Assembly: GCF_000482785.1 (NCBI RefSeq)
Contig: NZ_KI519499.1
Location: forward strand, 62,001-126,000
Direction of reading: 5' to 3'
Origin: Derxia gummosa DSM 723
GTDB taxonomy: Bacteria; Pseudomonadota; Gammaproteobacteria; Burkholderiales; Burkholderiaceae_E
Length of the DNA stretch: 64,000 bases
The position numbers and the translations under genes were made by a program. The notes under the pieces were generated by a model, which saw only the letters and a program-made list of their open reading frames with translations, was not told the origin of the DNA and did no database searches. Below are positions 1 to 8,686 of the stretch, in pieces; positions within the stretch are counted from its first letter, which is position 1, and every line of letters begins with the position of its first letter.

Positions 1-1178
1 GCGTTCTGCACCGCCACCAGCGAGGTCGGCAACTGCGCGCCGAGCGCTGCGCCCACCACGATCACCACCATCGCCGACGCGAGCGGCACATTGCCCGGCA
101 TGAGGGCCAGCAGCACCAGCCCCGCCGGCACCAGCGCCATGCCCAGACGCAGCGCCGGCCGGTAATGGCCGCTGCGCAGCATGTAGCGCCCGGCCGAGAA
201 GGCACCGAGCGGCACGCCGAGGCTGAAGGCCAACATCCACAGCGAGGCGGCGTCGGACTCCAGCCCGGCCACCATCTGCAGCCGCAGCGGCAGCAGCAGG
301 CCAACCGCCATCAGCGCCGCGAAGGCGAAGGACAGCCCGAGATTGCAGCGGGCGATCGTCGGCTCGGCGAGCAGGCCGAGCGGCAAGAGCGGTTGGGCCG
401 TGCGCCGCTCGTGACGCAGGAACACGGCGATCGCCAGCGCGCCGCCGAGCGTGAGCGCGAGCTGGTCGGGCGCCTGCCAGGCGACGCCCTGCCCCAGCCG
501 CGACACCGCCACCAGCAGCGCCGCCGTGCCGCCGCCCATCAGCAGCGCGCCGGTGAAGTCGATGCGCGGCCGCCGTTCCGACGCCGGCAGCAGCGCCAGC
601 GCGCGCCAGATGATCGCCAACGTCAGCAGACCGAGCGGCAGGTTGAGCCAGAAGATCCAGCGCCATGACAGCCAGTGCGCGATGAAGCCGCCCGCAATCG
701 GCCCGACCGCGCCGGCAAAGGCCCACACGCCCGAGATGTAGCCCTGGTAACGCCCGCGCTCGCGCAGCGGAACCATGTCGGCGATGACGGCCTGCGCCGT
801 CGTCACCAGCCCACCGCCGCCGAGGCCCTGGAGCACGCGCGCCAGCACCAACTCGGGCATCGAACGCGCGGCGGCGCAGGCCATCGAGGCGAGCACGAAC
901 AGCAGGATCGCGCCAGCCAGCACACGGCGCCGCCCGTACAGGTCGCCGAGACGGCCGTAGATCGGTGTCGAGATGGTCTGCGCGATCAGATAGGCCGAGA
1001 TGACCCAGGCCATCCATTCGAAGCCGCGCAGTTGCAGCGAGATGCTCGGCAGCGCGATGCCGACGATGTTCTGCTCCAGCGCGCCGAGCAGGATCGACAA
1101 CATCAGCCCCGCCATCACGAGCGGTGGAAGCGGAGCGGGATCGGGGCGGATGGAACTTGCGGCGGAAGCTTGGGGCAC
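1..1178 (-). CDS. MFS drug efflux transporter, DHA2 (EmrB/QacA-like), 3' end outside window
   Basis: Inner-membrane proton-driven exporter of the 14-helix DHA2 type; the substrate is unknown. The frame stays open to the left edge, so the C-terminus is missing. Visible features: a first helix with a motif D1-like segment (LGALEQNIVGIALPSIS), the A-motif loop GRLGDLYGRRRV, the motif C-like stretch after VWAFAGAVGPIAGGF, and successive hydrophobic helices. The start is uncertain. No ribosome binding site precedes either the GTG at 1178 (taken here, giving a short Pro-rich tail as in many DHA2 proteins) or the ATG at 1115, just before helix 1. It lies downstream of the feo genes on the same strand but about 70-130 bp away, so a functional link to iron is not shown. 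Confidence 0.8.
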   Translation of the reverse strand, partial: MPQASAASSIRPDPAPLPPLVMAGLMLSILLGALEQNIVGIALPSISLQLRGFEWMAWVISAYLIAQTISTPIYGRLGDLYGRRRVLAGAILLFVLASMACAAARSMPELVLARVLQGLGGGGLVTTAQAVIADMVPLRERGRYQGYISGVWAFAGAVGPIAGGFIAHWLSWRWIFWLNLPLGLLTLAIIWRALALLPASERRPRIDFTGALLMGGGTAALLVAVSRLGQGVAWQAPDQLALTLGGALAIAVFLRHERRTAQPLLPLGLLAEPTIARCNLGLSFAFAALMAVGLLLPLRLQMVAGLESDAASLWMLAFSLGVPLGAFSAGRYMLRSGHYRPALRLGMALVPAGLVLLALMPGNVPLASAMVVIVVGAALGAQLPTSLVAVQN

Positions 1179-1245
1179 GGCGGGTCCGGGTCGGGCGAGG
1201 GCCGCCGAGGATACGGGTTGCGCCGCGCCGGGCGGGAGCCGTGTT

Positions 1246-1536
1246 TCAGCCGTGGAAGCGCACCGGCCGCGCGGTGTCGGAAGGGGAAGCGGCGCTCTTC
1301 GCGGGTGCCGGACCACAGCTCGAACAGCTGCCGCAACCCGATCCGCAACCGCCCGCCGCACTGGCCGGAGCGAGCCAGCGCGCGAGCCGCGCCTGACCGC
1401 CACGCGCCGCCATGGTCGCCAGTCCCTGTCTCAGCCGCGAACGAAGCCTGGGCATCAACTTGCCGAACACGACCCAGCCGGCCGCGAGCAGCACGCCACC
1501 CAGCACCAGCTTCTCGAACACTTCATAGAGCGTCAT
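1246..1536 (-). CDS. Small Cys-rich membrane protein of the feo operon (DUF6587-like)
   Basis: A 96-residue protein with one N-terminal membrane helix (about residues 8-28), a basic middle, and a Gly/Cys cluster near residues 62-75 (GGCGSGCGSCSSCG) that could bind metal. Short proteins of this build commonly follow feoB in betaproteobacteria, sometimes in place of FeoC; the biochemical role is not established. It starts 15 bp after the feoB stop and must be co-transcribed with it. The family name is from memory of similar sequences; the position and the Cys cluster are seen directly. Confidence 0.7.
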   Translation of the reverse strand: MTLYEVFEKLVLGGVLLAAGWVVFGKLMPRLRSRLRQGLATMAARGGQARLARWLAPASAAGGCGSGCGSCSSCGPAPAKSAASPSDTARPVRFHG

Positions 1537-1551
1537 GCGCGATCTCCGGGA

Positions 1552-3435
1552 TCAGGCAAAGGCGGAGGCCAGCCGGTAGGTGACGAACGACGCCAGCCAG
1601 GCCAGACCGAACAGGTAGGCGGCGGTGATCGCCACCCAGCGCCAGGAATTGGTCTCGCGGCGGATCACGGCCAGCGTGCTCAGACATTGCGGCGCGAACA
1701 CGTACCAGACCAGCATCGCCAGTGCGGTCGCGAGCGACCAGTTGGCCGCGAGGATGGGCGCGAGCTGCTGGGCCTGGTCATCGGCCGTGGCCGACAGCGC
1801 GTACACCGTCGCCAGCGCGCCTACGGCCACCTCGCGCGCCGCCATGCCCGGCACCAGCGCGATGCAGATCTGCCAGTTGAAGCCGATGGGCGCGAACAGC
1901 GGCTCCATCGCGCGGCCGAGCCTGCCGGCGTAGCTCGCGTCGATCGCCGCGCCCTCGAAGCCCTCCGGCGGCGCCGGAAAGCTCGACAGGAACCACAGCA
2001 GCACCGTCAGCGCGAGGATCACGCCGCCGACGCGGCGCAGGAAGATGCTCGCGCGCTCGCTCAGACCGATGGCCAGATCGCGCAGGCGCGGCAGGCGGTA
2101 GGACGGCAGTTCGAGCAGCAGCGCATGCTCGGCCGGGTCTTCGCTGAACTTGCCGCGCAGCCGGCGCGTGACCCAGGCCACCGCCAGCGCGCTCACGATG
2201 CCGAAGGCGTAGAGCCCGAACAGCACGATGCCTTGCAGGTTGAAGACGCCACCGACCGCGCGGTCGGGAATGAAGGCGCCGATCAGCAGCGCATACACCG
2301 GCAGCCGCGCCGAGCAGGTCATGAGCGGCGCGACGAGGATGGTCGCCAGCCGGTCGCGCGGGTCCTGGATGGAGCGCGTGGCCATGATGCCGGGCACGGC
2401 GCACGCAAAGCTCGACAGCAGCGGAATGAAGGAACGGCCGGTCAGGCCCGCCGACAGCATCACGCGGTCGAGCAGGAAGGCCGCGCGCGGCAGATAGCCG
2501 CTTTCTTCCAGCGCGAGGATGAACAGGAACAGGAACAGGATCTGCGGCAGGAACACGAGCACGCTGCCCGCGCCGGCGATCACGCCATCGACGAGCAGGC
2601 TGCGCAGCGCGCCTTCGGGCATCGCGTCGCCCACCACGCCGCCGAGCCACTGGATGCCGGCGTCGATGCCGTCCTGGAACGGTGCCGCCCACGAGAACAC
2701 GGCCTGGAACATCAGGAACAGGACGGCCGCGAGGATGACCGGCCCCCAGACCGGATGCAGCGCCCAGCGGTCGATGAGATCGTCGGTCTCGGCGGTTCGG
2801 CGCGGGATCACGACCGTCTCGGCCAGGATGCGCATGACCTCGGCATGGGTGGCGTCGGCATCGGGGCCGGGGGCGGGCACCGGCGGCATGACCGAGTCGA
2901 GCTGTTCGAGCAGGGCGCGCGCGCCGTCGTGGCGCACGGCCACGGTTTCGATCACGGGCAGGCCGAGTTCGCGCTCCAGTCCGGCGCGATCGACCTTGAT
3001 GCCGCGTCTGGCGGCGGCGTCCATCATGTTGAGCGCCACGACCATCGGCAGGCCGAGCGACTTGAGTTCGAGCACGAAGCGCAGGTGCAGCCGCAGGTTG
3101 GTCGCGTCCACCACGCTGATGATCATGTCGGGGCGGGTCTCGCCGGGCAGCTTGCCGAGGCAGAAGTCGCGCGTGACCTCCTCGTCGGGACTGGCGGCCG
3201 CGAGGCTGTAGGCGCCCGGCAGGTCGAGCACCGCGATCTCGCGCCCCGACGGCGACGTGAGCCGGCCTTCCTTGCGCTCGACCGTGGCGCCGGCGTAGTT
3301 GGCAACCTTCTGCCGGCTGCCGGTGAGCTGGTTGAACAGGGCGGTCTTGCCGCAGTTGGGATTGCCGATCAGGGCAACCCGGTTCGGTGGCGCCGAGCCG
3401 CCCAGCAGCACCGCCGGATTCACGCTTGCATTCAT
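1552..3435 (-). CDS. feoB: Ferrous iron transporter FeoB
   Basis: Inner-membrane Fe(II) permease with an N-terminal GTPase domain. G1 is GNPNCGKT near residue 22, G3 is DLPG in LDLPGAYSL, and G4 is NMMD (in place of the usual NKxD). The C-terminal part carries the Gate-type hydrophobic helices with conserved CAVPGIMATR and CSARLPVY segments. At 627 residues it is shorter than the roughly 770-residue E. coli protein, as in many betaproteobacteria. The ATG at 3435 is preferred over the GTG at 3438 because GGAG then lies 6 bases upstream. It follows feoA by 13 bp. Expression is probably Fur-controlled through the box at 3830-3848. Confidence 0.95.
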   Translation of the reverse strand: MNASVNPAVLLGGSAPPNRVALIGNPNCGKTALFNQLTGSRQKVANYAGATVERKEGRLTSPSGREIAVLDLPGAYSLAAASPDEEVTRDFCLGKLPGETRPDMIISVVDATNLRLHLRFVLELKSLGLPMVVALNMMDAAARRGIKVDRAGLERELGLPVIETVAVRHDGARALLEQLDSVMPPVPAPGPDADATHAEVMRILAETVVIPRRTAETDDLIDRWALHPVWGPVILAAVLFLMFQAVFSWAAPFQDGIDAGIQWLGGVVGDAMPEGALRSLLVDGVIAGAGSVLVFLPQILFLFLFILALEESGYLPRAAFLLDRVMLSAGLTGRSFIPLLSSFACAVPGIMATRSIQDPRDRLATILVAPLMTCSARLPVYALLIGAFIPDRAVGGVFNLQGIVLFGLYAFGIVSALAVAWVTRRLRGKFSEDPAEHALLLELPSYRLPRLRDLAIGLSERASIFLRRVGGVILALTVLLWFLSSFPAPPEGFEGAAIDASYAGRLGRAMEPLFAPIGFNWQICIALVPGMAAREVAVGALATVYALSATADDQAQQLAPILAANWSLATALAMLVWYVFAPQCLSTLAVIRRETNSWRWVAITAAYLFGLAWLASFVTYRLASAFA

Positions 3436-3448
3436 CACGCGCTCCGGA

Positions 3449-3706
3449 TCAGGCGGCCAGCCGGGCGTCGATGGCCTGCACGCTCACGCGATCGGCCTCC
3501 GACTTGCGCAGCGCGAAACGCGTGAAACCGACCTGCACGACGATCGGATCGGCGCCGATCGGGCTCACCGCGATCACGCGCACCACCTCGCCGCAGACGA
3601 AACCGAGATCGCGCAGGCGACGGGCGACGACATCATCGGGATGGGCATCATGGACGGCACTGACGATGGCATCGGTGTTCAGGCGGAGCTGGCTGAGCGC
3701 GGGCAT
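3449..3706 (-). CDS. feoA: FeoA-domain protein (Fe(II) transport accessory)
   Basis: An 85-residue SH3-like FeoA domain protein, cytoplasmic, thought to assist FeoB. Residues 1-85 fit the family: DDVVARRLRDLGFVCGEVVRV is the typical RLxxLGxxxGxxVxV core, and the end matches the second beta half of the domain. An ATG at 3748 would add 14 residues and has GGCGGA upstream; the shorter start at 3706 matches usual family length. It is the first gene of feoA-feoB-Cys-rich-protein on the minus strand, about 125 bp downstream of a Fur-box-like site shared with the divergent chaN-like gene. Confidence 0.88.
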   Translation of the reverse strand: MPALSQLRLNTDAIVSAVHDAHPDDVVARRLRDLGFVCGEVVRVIAVSPIGADPIVVQVGFTRFALRKSEADRVSVQAIDARLAA

Positions 3707-3829
3707 GGCTGGGCTTGCTGTTCGGGTTGCGGGAGGATGCTCAGGCATGGATTGCGATCCGCCGGTCCGACGACCCGAAGCTGCTGCGGGCCATCGCGGG
3801 TAGACCTTCGACTTCAACCTGTGGCACTT

Positions 3830-3848
3830 AACGATAATGATTCTCAAT
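3830..3848. promoter_or_regulatory. Fur box between feoA and chaN-like gene
   Basis: Read on the minus strand, the 19 bases match the Fur box AATGAGAATCATTCTCATT at 16 of 19 positions. The site lies between the divergent feoA and chaN-like genes, so one Fur dimer pair could repress both. It overlaps the proposed chaN-like start codon at 3837. Confidence 0.7.
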
Positions 3849-4907
3849 CGTTCGCGCAAACGCAGCATGACCCTGTTGCTGACAGGTGTTGCCGCCCTGC
3901 TGACTGCCGGCTGCACCACGACAACGACGATCTCCGACGCGCCGCCGATCACGACGCCATTCGGCGTGCCAGTGCGCACCCGCGTCGCGCCCGACGCGCG
4001 CAAGCCCGATCCTCAGCCAACGCCCGCCGTACCCGCACCGGCGCTGCTGCCACCAGGCAACGAATGGGCGACCCAAGCACTGGCGGGCGTGATCGCCGGC
4101 CAGCCGCTGCTGCTGCTCGGCGAGGTACATGACAACGCGGCCCAGCATCAGCTGCGCATCGAGGCGCTGCGGCGCGCGATCGTCGCCGGCGCCCGGCCGG
4201 CGCTCCTGATGGAGCAGTTCGACCGCGAGCGTCAGCCCGACCTCGACCGCGCCCTTGCCGCCGCCCGCCGCGACCGCGCCATCGCCACGCCGGCCGGCCT
4301 CGACCGCTTGGCCGACGCGGTGATCGACGCCGGCGCGCCGGGCCGAAAGGGCTGGGACTGGAGCGCCTACCGCGGCTTCGTGGTGCTTGCGCTCGGCTAC
4401 GACCTGCCGATCATCGCGGTCAACCTGTCGCGCGCCGACGCGTCGAAGATCGTCGGCGGCGGATTGGAGTCCGTCTTCAGTCCCGCCGAGCGGCAGTCGC
4501 TCGGGCTCGACCGACCGCCGCCAGAGTCCCTGCTCGCGGCCCAGGCCGAGGCGATCGTGGCCAGCCATTGCAACCAGATCGACACGGCGACGGCGCGACG
4601 CATGGCGCTGGCCCAGATCGCACGCGACGCGGTGATGGCGGCCTTCCTGCGCGCCCACGCCCAGCAGGCCGAGGTACTGATTGCAGGCAACGGCCATGTG
4701 AGACGTGATCTGGGCGTACCTCAATGGCTTGGCGCCACCGCGGCGATCAGCGTCGGCCTCGAAGAAGACACCGGCCTGCAACCGGGAATGGCGCTCGCAC
4801 TCGCGGCCGACCGCACTGGCGGCAAGCCGGCCACGCGCTACGACCTCGTCATCGCGACGCCGGCCGCCCAGCGCGCCGATCCCTGCGAGGCATTCAAGGC
4901 GCGCTGA
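3837..4907 (+). CDS. ChaN-like haem/iron-regulated lipoprotein
   Basis: A 356-residue lipoprotein of the ChaN family (DUF399), whose Campylobacter member binds haem and is iron-regulated. The N-terminus is a classic lipoprotein signal: basic residues (NRSRKRS), a hydrophobic run, then lipobox LTAGC with Cys at residue 26. After a Pro-rich linker the ChaN domain opens with LLLGEVHDNAAQHQLR, followed by LLMEQFDR. The ATG at 3837 keeps the basic n-region; starting at 3867 would leave an uncharged signal peptide. No clear ribosome binding site is seen, and the start lies inside the Fur-like box. Divergent from feoAB and next to bfr, it fits an iron/haem role at the envelope. Confidence 0.85.
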   Translation: MILNRSRKRSMTLLLTGVAALLTAGCTTTTTISDAPPITTPFGVPVRTRVAPDARKPDPQPTPAVPAPALLPPGNEWATQALAGVIAGQPLLLLGEVHDNAAQHQLRIEALRRAIVAGARPALLMEQFDRERQPDLDRALAAARRDRAIATPAGLDRLADAVIDAGAPGRKGWDWSAYRGFVVLALGYDLPIIAVNLSRADASKIVGGGLESVFSPAERQSLGLDRPPPESLLAAQAEAIVASHCNQIDTATARRMALAQIARDAVMAAFLRAHAQQAEVLIAGNGHVRRDLGVPQWLGATAAISVGLEEDTGLQPGMALALAADRTGGKPATRYDLVIATPAAQRADPCEAFKAR

Positions 4908-4961
4908 ACGGCTCGGCACGACCGGGGCGCTCCCGTCACGCGACGCGCGCACAAGAAAGAC

Positions 4962-4994
4962 AAAACGGGACCGGCCCTCTCGGACCGGTCCCGT
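4962..4994 (-). terminator. Rho-independent terminator of bfr
   Basis: A 10-bp perfect stem (4965-4974 with 4985-4994) with a 10-base loop; on the minus strand it is followed by TTTTG. It lies 27 bp past the bfr stop and also separates bfr from the convergent chaN-like gene. Confidence 0.8.
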
Positions 4995-5021
4995 CACAAG
5001 CTGCCGTCGGCGCGAGGCCGA

Positions 5022-5498
5022 TCAGCTTTCGTCGCGCATGAACGACTGCTGGTAGTTCTGGATGCCGACCTTGTCGATCAGGTCGAGCTGGGTTTCGAGC
5101 CAGTCGATGTGTTCTTCGGTGTCATCGAGGATCTCGACCAGGATCTCGCGCGAGACGAAATCGCTCTTCTGCTCGCAGCATTCGATACCCGACTTGATCG
5201 TCTGCTGGGCGGCACGCTCGGCGGCCAGATCGCTCTTGAGGATTTCCTCGGTCGATTCACCGATGTTGATCTTGCCGAGGTCTTGCAGGTTAGGCAGGCC
5301 ATCGAGCATGAGGATGCGCTTGATGAGCGAATCGGCATGCTTCATTTCGCCGATCGACTCCTCGTATTCCTTCTTCTGCAGGCCGTCGAGGCCCCAGTGC
5401 CCGTAGATGCGGGCGTGCAGGAAATACTGGTTGATGGCAGTCAGCTCGTTCTTGAGCTGGGCGTTAAGCCACTGGATGACGTCCTTGTCGCCTTGCAT
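5022..5498 (-). CDS. bfr: Bacterioferritin
   Basis: Cytoplasmic haem-containing 24-mer iron storage protein that oxidises Fe(II) and stores Fe(III). It is 158 residues, the usual length. Counting from the ATG at 5498, ferroxidase ligands Glu18, Glu51, His54, Glu94 and His130 and haem ligand Met52 sit at the E. coli positions, and Tyr25 is present. The residue at 127, Glu in E. coli, is Thr here (TEEH instead of EEGH). The start is fixed by a strong AAAAGGAG eight bases upstream. It is a single-gene unit with its own terminator at 4962-4994. Confidence 0.96.
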   Translation of the reverse strand: MQGDKDVIQWLNAQLKNELTAINQYFLHARIYGHWGLDGLQKKEYEESIGEMKHADSLIKRILMLDGLPNLQDLGKINIGESTEEILKSDLAAERAAQQTIKSGIECCEQKSDFVSREILVEILDDTEEHIDWLETQLDLIDKVGIQNYQQSFMRDES

Positions 5499-5606
5499 GC
5501 GGGCTCCTTTTCTGCGGGTCGTGAGTGGGACGGCGAGTCTAACCCTGGCACCGACAGAGGAATGCAAGCTCGGGAGCAGAAGCCGCCCGGAAAAACCCGT
5601 GCCGTC

Positions 5607-6965
5607 TCAGTCGACCTTGGCAAGGTTGTCCGACACCGTCGTGATCATGCGCTCGAGATCGGTCTCGCTCGCGATCAGCGCCGGCGAGAAGGCGATCGTG
5701 TCGCCCGTCGTGCGCACCAGGACGCCCTGTTCGAAGCAGCGCAGGAAGACGTCGAAGGCGCGCGCGCCCGGCTGGCCGGCACGCGGCTCCAGTTCCACCG
5801 CCGCCACGAAACCGAGATTGCGCACGTCGATCACATGCGGCCGGCCCTTCAATCCGTGGGCCAGTCGGGCAAGCACCGGCTCCAGCGACGCGGCGCGCTC
5901 GAACAATGCCTCGTCGCGGTAGACATCCAGCGTCGCCAGTGCCGCCGCGCAGGCCAATGGATGCGCCGAATAGGTGTAGCCGTGGAACAGCTCGATTGCC
6001 CCCGGCGGGCCGACCATGAAGTCCTGATGGATCTGCTTCGATACCAGCACGCCGCCCATCGGCACCGTGCCCGAGGTGACGCCCTTGGCGAAGGTGATCA
6101 TGTCGGGCACCACACCGAAGCGGTTCGCGCCGAAGGCCGCGCCAAGCCGGCCGAAACCGCAGATCACCTCGTCGAAGATCAGCAGGATGCCGTGCTTACG
6201 CGTGATGTCGCGCAGCCGCTGCAGGTAGCCGATCGGGGGGATCAGCACGCCGGTCGAACCGGCCACCGGCTCGACGATCACGGCCGCGATCGTGCTCGCG
6301 TCATGCAGCGTGACGATGCGCTCCAGCTCGTCCGCGAGGTGCGCGCCCCATTCCGGCTGGCCGACGCTGTAGGCGTTGTGTTCGAGGTCGTGGGTGTGGG
6401 GAAGATGGTCCACGCCCGCGAGCAGTGTTCCGAACATCTTGCGGTTGCTGACGATGCCGCCGACCGAGATGCCACCAAAGCCCACGCCGTGATAGCCGCG
6501 CTCGCGTCCGATCAGCCGCGTGCGGCTGCCCTCGCCGCGAACCCGCTGCCAGGCCAGCGCGATCTTCAGCGCCGTGTCGACCGCCTCGCTGCCCGAATTG
6601 CAGAAGAACACGTGGTCGAGCGATGGATCGGCCGGCGTTGCCGGCCTGGGCGCGATTCCGACCAGCCGATTCGCCAGCTCGAAGGCCAGCGGATGCGCCA
6701 TCTGGAACGGTGGCGCGAAGTCGAGCGTCGCCGCCTGACGCTGGATTGCCTCGACGATCGGCTTGCGGTTGTGGCCGGCGTTGCAGCACCACAGGCCGCT
6801 GATGCCGTCGAGGATCTGGCGCCCGTCATCGGTCCAGAAATGCATGCCCTCGGCCCTCGTGAGCATGCGCGGCGCCTGCTTGAACTGGCGGTTGGCCGTG
6901 AACGGCATCCAGAACGCATCGAGCTGTTCGGGGCGCAGGTGGACTTGATCGGACAGCTGAGTCAT
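5607..6965 (-). CDS. Class III aminotransferase, omega-amino acid:pyruvate type
   Basis: PLP-dependent fold-type I aminotransferase of 452 residues. The N-terminal FWMPFTANRQF and LDGISGLWCCNAGHNR stretches are typical of beta-alanine/omega-amino acid:pyruvate aminotransferases, which take an omega-amine to an aldehyde or semialdehyde. The PLP lysine is Lys294 in DMITFAKGVTSG, and the preceding LLIFDEVICGFGR motif supplies the ring-stacking Asp. The ATG at 6965 begins where family members begin; an upstream in-frame start would add 37 unlike residues. It stands alone between bfr and the divergent sensor kinase gene, so the physiological substrate cannot be read from context. Confidence 0.9.
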   Translation of the reverse strand: MTQLSDQVHLRPEQLDAFWMPFTANRQFKQAPRMLTRAEGMHFWTDDGRQILDGISGLWCCNAGHNRKPIVEAIQRQAATLDFAPPFQMAHPLAFELANRLVGIAPRPATPADPSLDHVFFCNSGSEAVDTALKIALAWQRVRGEGSRTRLIGRERGYHGVGFGGISVGGIVSNRKMFGTLLAGVDHLPHTHDLEHNAYSVGQPEWGAHLADELERIVTLHDASTIAAVIVEPVAGSTGVLIPPIGYLQRLRDITRKHGILLIFDEVICGFGRLGAAFGANRFGVVPDMITFAKGVTSGTVPMGGVLVSKQIHQDFMVGPPGAIELFHGYTYSAHPLACAAALATLDVYRDEALFERAASLEPVLARLAHGLKGRPHVIDVRNLGFVAAVELEPRAGQPGARAFDVFLRCFEQGVLVRTTGDTIAFSPALIASETDLERMITTVSDNLAKVD

Positions 6966-7138
6966 GAGCGAGGGAAGCGGACAGTTTTCGACCTTCCGAC
7001 TGTACTCATCGAATGGCACCTTTCCAGCGCCAGTTCTCCGTGTATCGACAGGGCCATCTTGCGGCACGGGCGCCACCGGCCTAGGGTTGTTGCGGATGCC
7101 CGGTTAACATCCGCTCACCTTTTCGCGCCCCAGGCTCC

Positions 7139-8686
7139 ATGCGTCTCAAGATCAAGGTCATCCTTTTCGCGGTGGTCCCGCTCGCGCTCAGCCTCGCGGT
7201 GATCGCCACTGCCGTGTTCCGCCAGCAGAGCCTGCTCGCCGAGCGCGAGCGTGCCCTGGTCGAGGCCTCGATCCTCGATGCCAAGCACGCGGAACTGCGC
7301 CATTACGTCGAACTCGCGCTCAGTACCGTCGCACCCTGGTACCGCGAGGGGCACGACGACGACACCGGGCGGCGCGCGGCGCTGGCACGGCTGTCGCGGC
7401 TCGATTACGGGCAGGACGGCTACTTCTTCGTCTATGACCTCGACGGTCGCAACCTCATGCATCCGCGCCAGCCCGAGCTGACCGGCCACAGCCAGTGGGA
7501 GCTGCGCGATCCGCGCGGCGAGCCGACCGTGCAGCGCCTGATCGAGACCGCGCGCAACGGTGGCGGCTATGTCGAATACCTGTGGGAGCGCCCATCGACC
7601 GGCGTGGTCGAGCGCAAGCTCGGCTATGTGGTGTCGCTGCCGCGCTGGAACTGGATGATCGGTACCGGCATCTATCTCGACGACGTGACCACCACGCTCG
7701 CCGACCTCGATCGCCAGAGCGCGGCCAACATCCGCGACACGATGGCCTGGATCGCGGCCTGCGCCGTGGTGGGCGTGCTGGCGATCGGCGGCTGTGGCCT
7801 CGCGCTCAACCTGAGCGAGCAGCGCATCGCCAACCAGAAGCTGCGTCGCCTCGCGCTCCAGGCCCTGCAATCGCAGGAAGAGGAACGCGCCCGCCTCGCG
7901 CGTGAACTGCATGACGGCAGCAGCCGCGAGTTCGAATCGATCCGCGCCGCCATCGAACGGGCCGCCGGCGATGACGACTTCGCCGCCGCGCGCCGTCAGA
8001 TCGACGCCGCTCTCACCCGCTTCCGTGGTGCGGAAGACAAGCTGCGCGAGATCTCGCACCGCCTGCGCCCGCTGATGCTCGACGAACTCGGACTGCCGGC
8101 CTCGCTCATGCGCATCGCCGCCGACTTCAGCAGCGACACCGGCATCCACACGGAGGTGCAGCTTCCCGAACACGCGCGCGACCTGCCCGAACATGTGGTG
8201 ACGGTGCTGTTCCGCGTTGCTCAAGAGGCACTCACCAACATCGCGCGGCATTCGCAGGCCACCCGCGCGTGGATCACCCTGGCTCAGAACGAAGGCGACA
8301 TCACGCTCAGCATGCGCGACAACGGCGTTGGCTTCCGGCCCGCCACCGAGCGTAAGGCCGGCGAGCCAGGCATAGGCCTGCGAACCATGCGGGAACGGCT
8401 CGATTCGATCGGTGGAACCATGTCGCTGCACAGCAGTGCCACGGGCACCCAGATCGAGGCTCGCGTGCCTCGCGCCGCAGCGCTGCCGCGGCAACACGAC
8501 CCCGACAGCAACCCTGGCTGGATGACCCCTGGCTGCTTGCCTCGAGTGGCCGGCGATCCCGGCCGGGACTCGGCTTCCCAGGCACGTGCCCTTGCGCCCG
8601 ACTTCGGGTTGCCTAGGGAAGTAATCGCCGATGCAAGCCCGTCTTGCGAAAGCAGCTGCGACACAAGTAACAAGATCCAAACCTGA
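7139..8686 (+). CDS. Cache-domain sensor histidine kinase, NarL/HisKA_3 type
   Basis: A 515-residue inner-membrane sensor kinase. Layout: membrane helix about 7-27; periplasmic single Cache domain about 35-195 (LDYGQDGYFFVYDLDGRNLMHP and WNWMIGTGIYLDDV are typical); second helix about 205-228; dimerisation region with His258 in RELHDG; and a HATPase domain with DNGVGF and GIGLRTMRERL. The region after RELHDG reads SSREFESIR rather than the usual LGQ-rich sequence. A tail of about 70 residues past the ATPase domain has no recognisable motif. No response regulator is adjacent, so it is an orphan kinase; a partner would be a NarL-type regulator elsewhere. Confidence 0.88.
   Translation: MRLKIKVILFAVVPLALSLAVIATAVFRQQSLLAERERALVEASILDAKHAELRHYVELALSTVAPWYREGHDDDTGRRAALARLSRLDYGQDGYFFVYDLDGRNLMHPRQPELTGHSQWELRDPRGEPTVQRLIETARNGGGYVEYLWERPSTGVVERKLGYVVSLPRWNWMIGTGIYLDDVTTTLADLDRQSAANIRDTMAWIAACAVVGVLAIGGCGLALNLSEQRIANQKLRRLALQALQSQEEERARLARELHDGSSREFESIRAAIERAAGDDDFAAARRQIDAALTRFRGAEDKLREISHRLRPLMLDELGLPASLMRIAADFSSDTGIHTEVQLPEHARDLPEHVVTVLFRVAQEALTNIARHSQATRAWITLAQNEGDITLSMRDNGVGFRPATERKAGEPGIGLRTMRERLDSIGGTMSLHSSATGTQIEARVPRAAALPRQHDPDSNPGWMTPGCLPRVAGDPGRDSASQARALAPDFGLPREVIADASPSCESSCDTSNKIQT

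Noticed and set aside
1115-1348. A 77-codon minus-strand frame ending at the MFS start (TGATG)
   Set aside because: Arg/Pro-rich composition and overlap with the Cys-rich feo protein gene in another frame point to a chance frame, despite the neat overlap.
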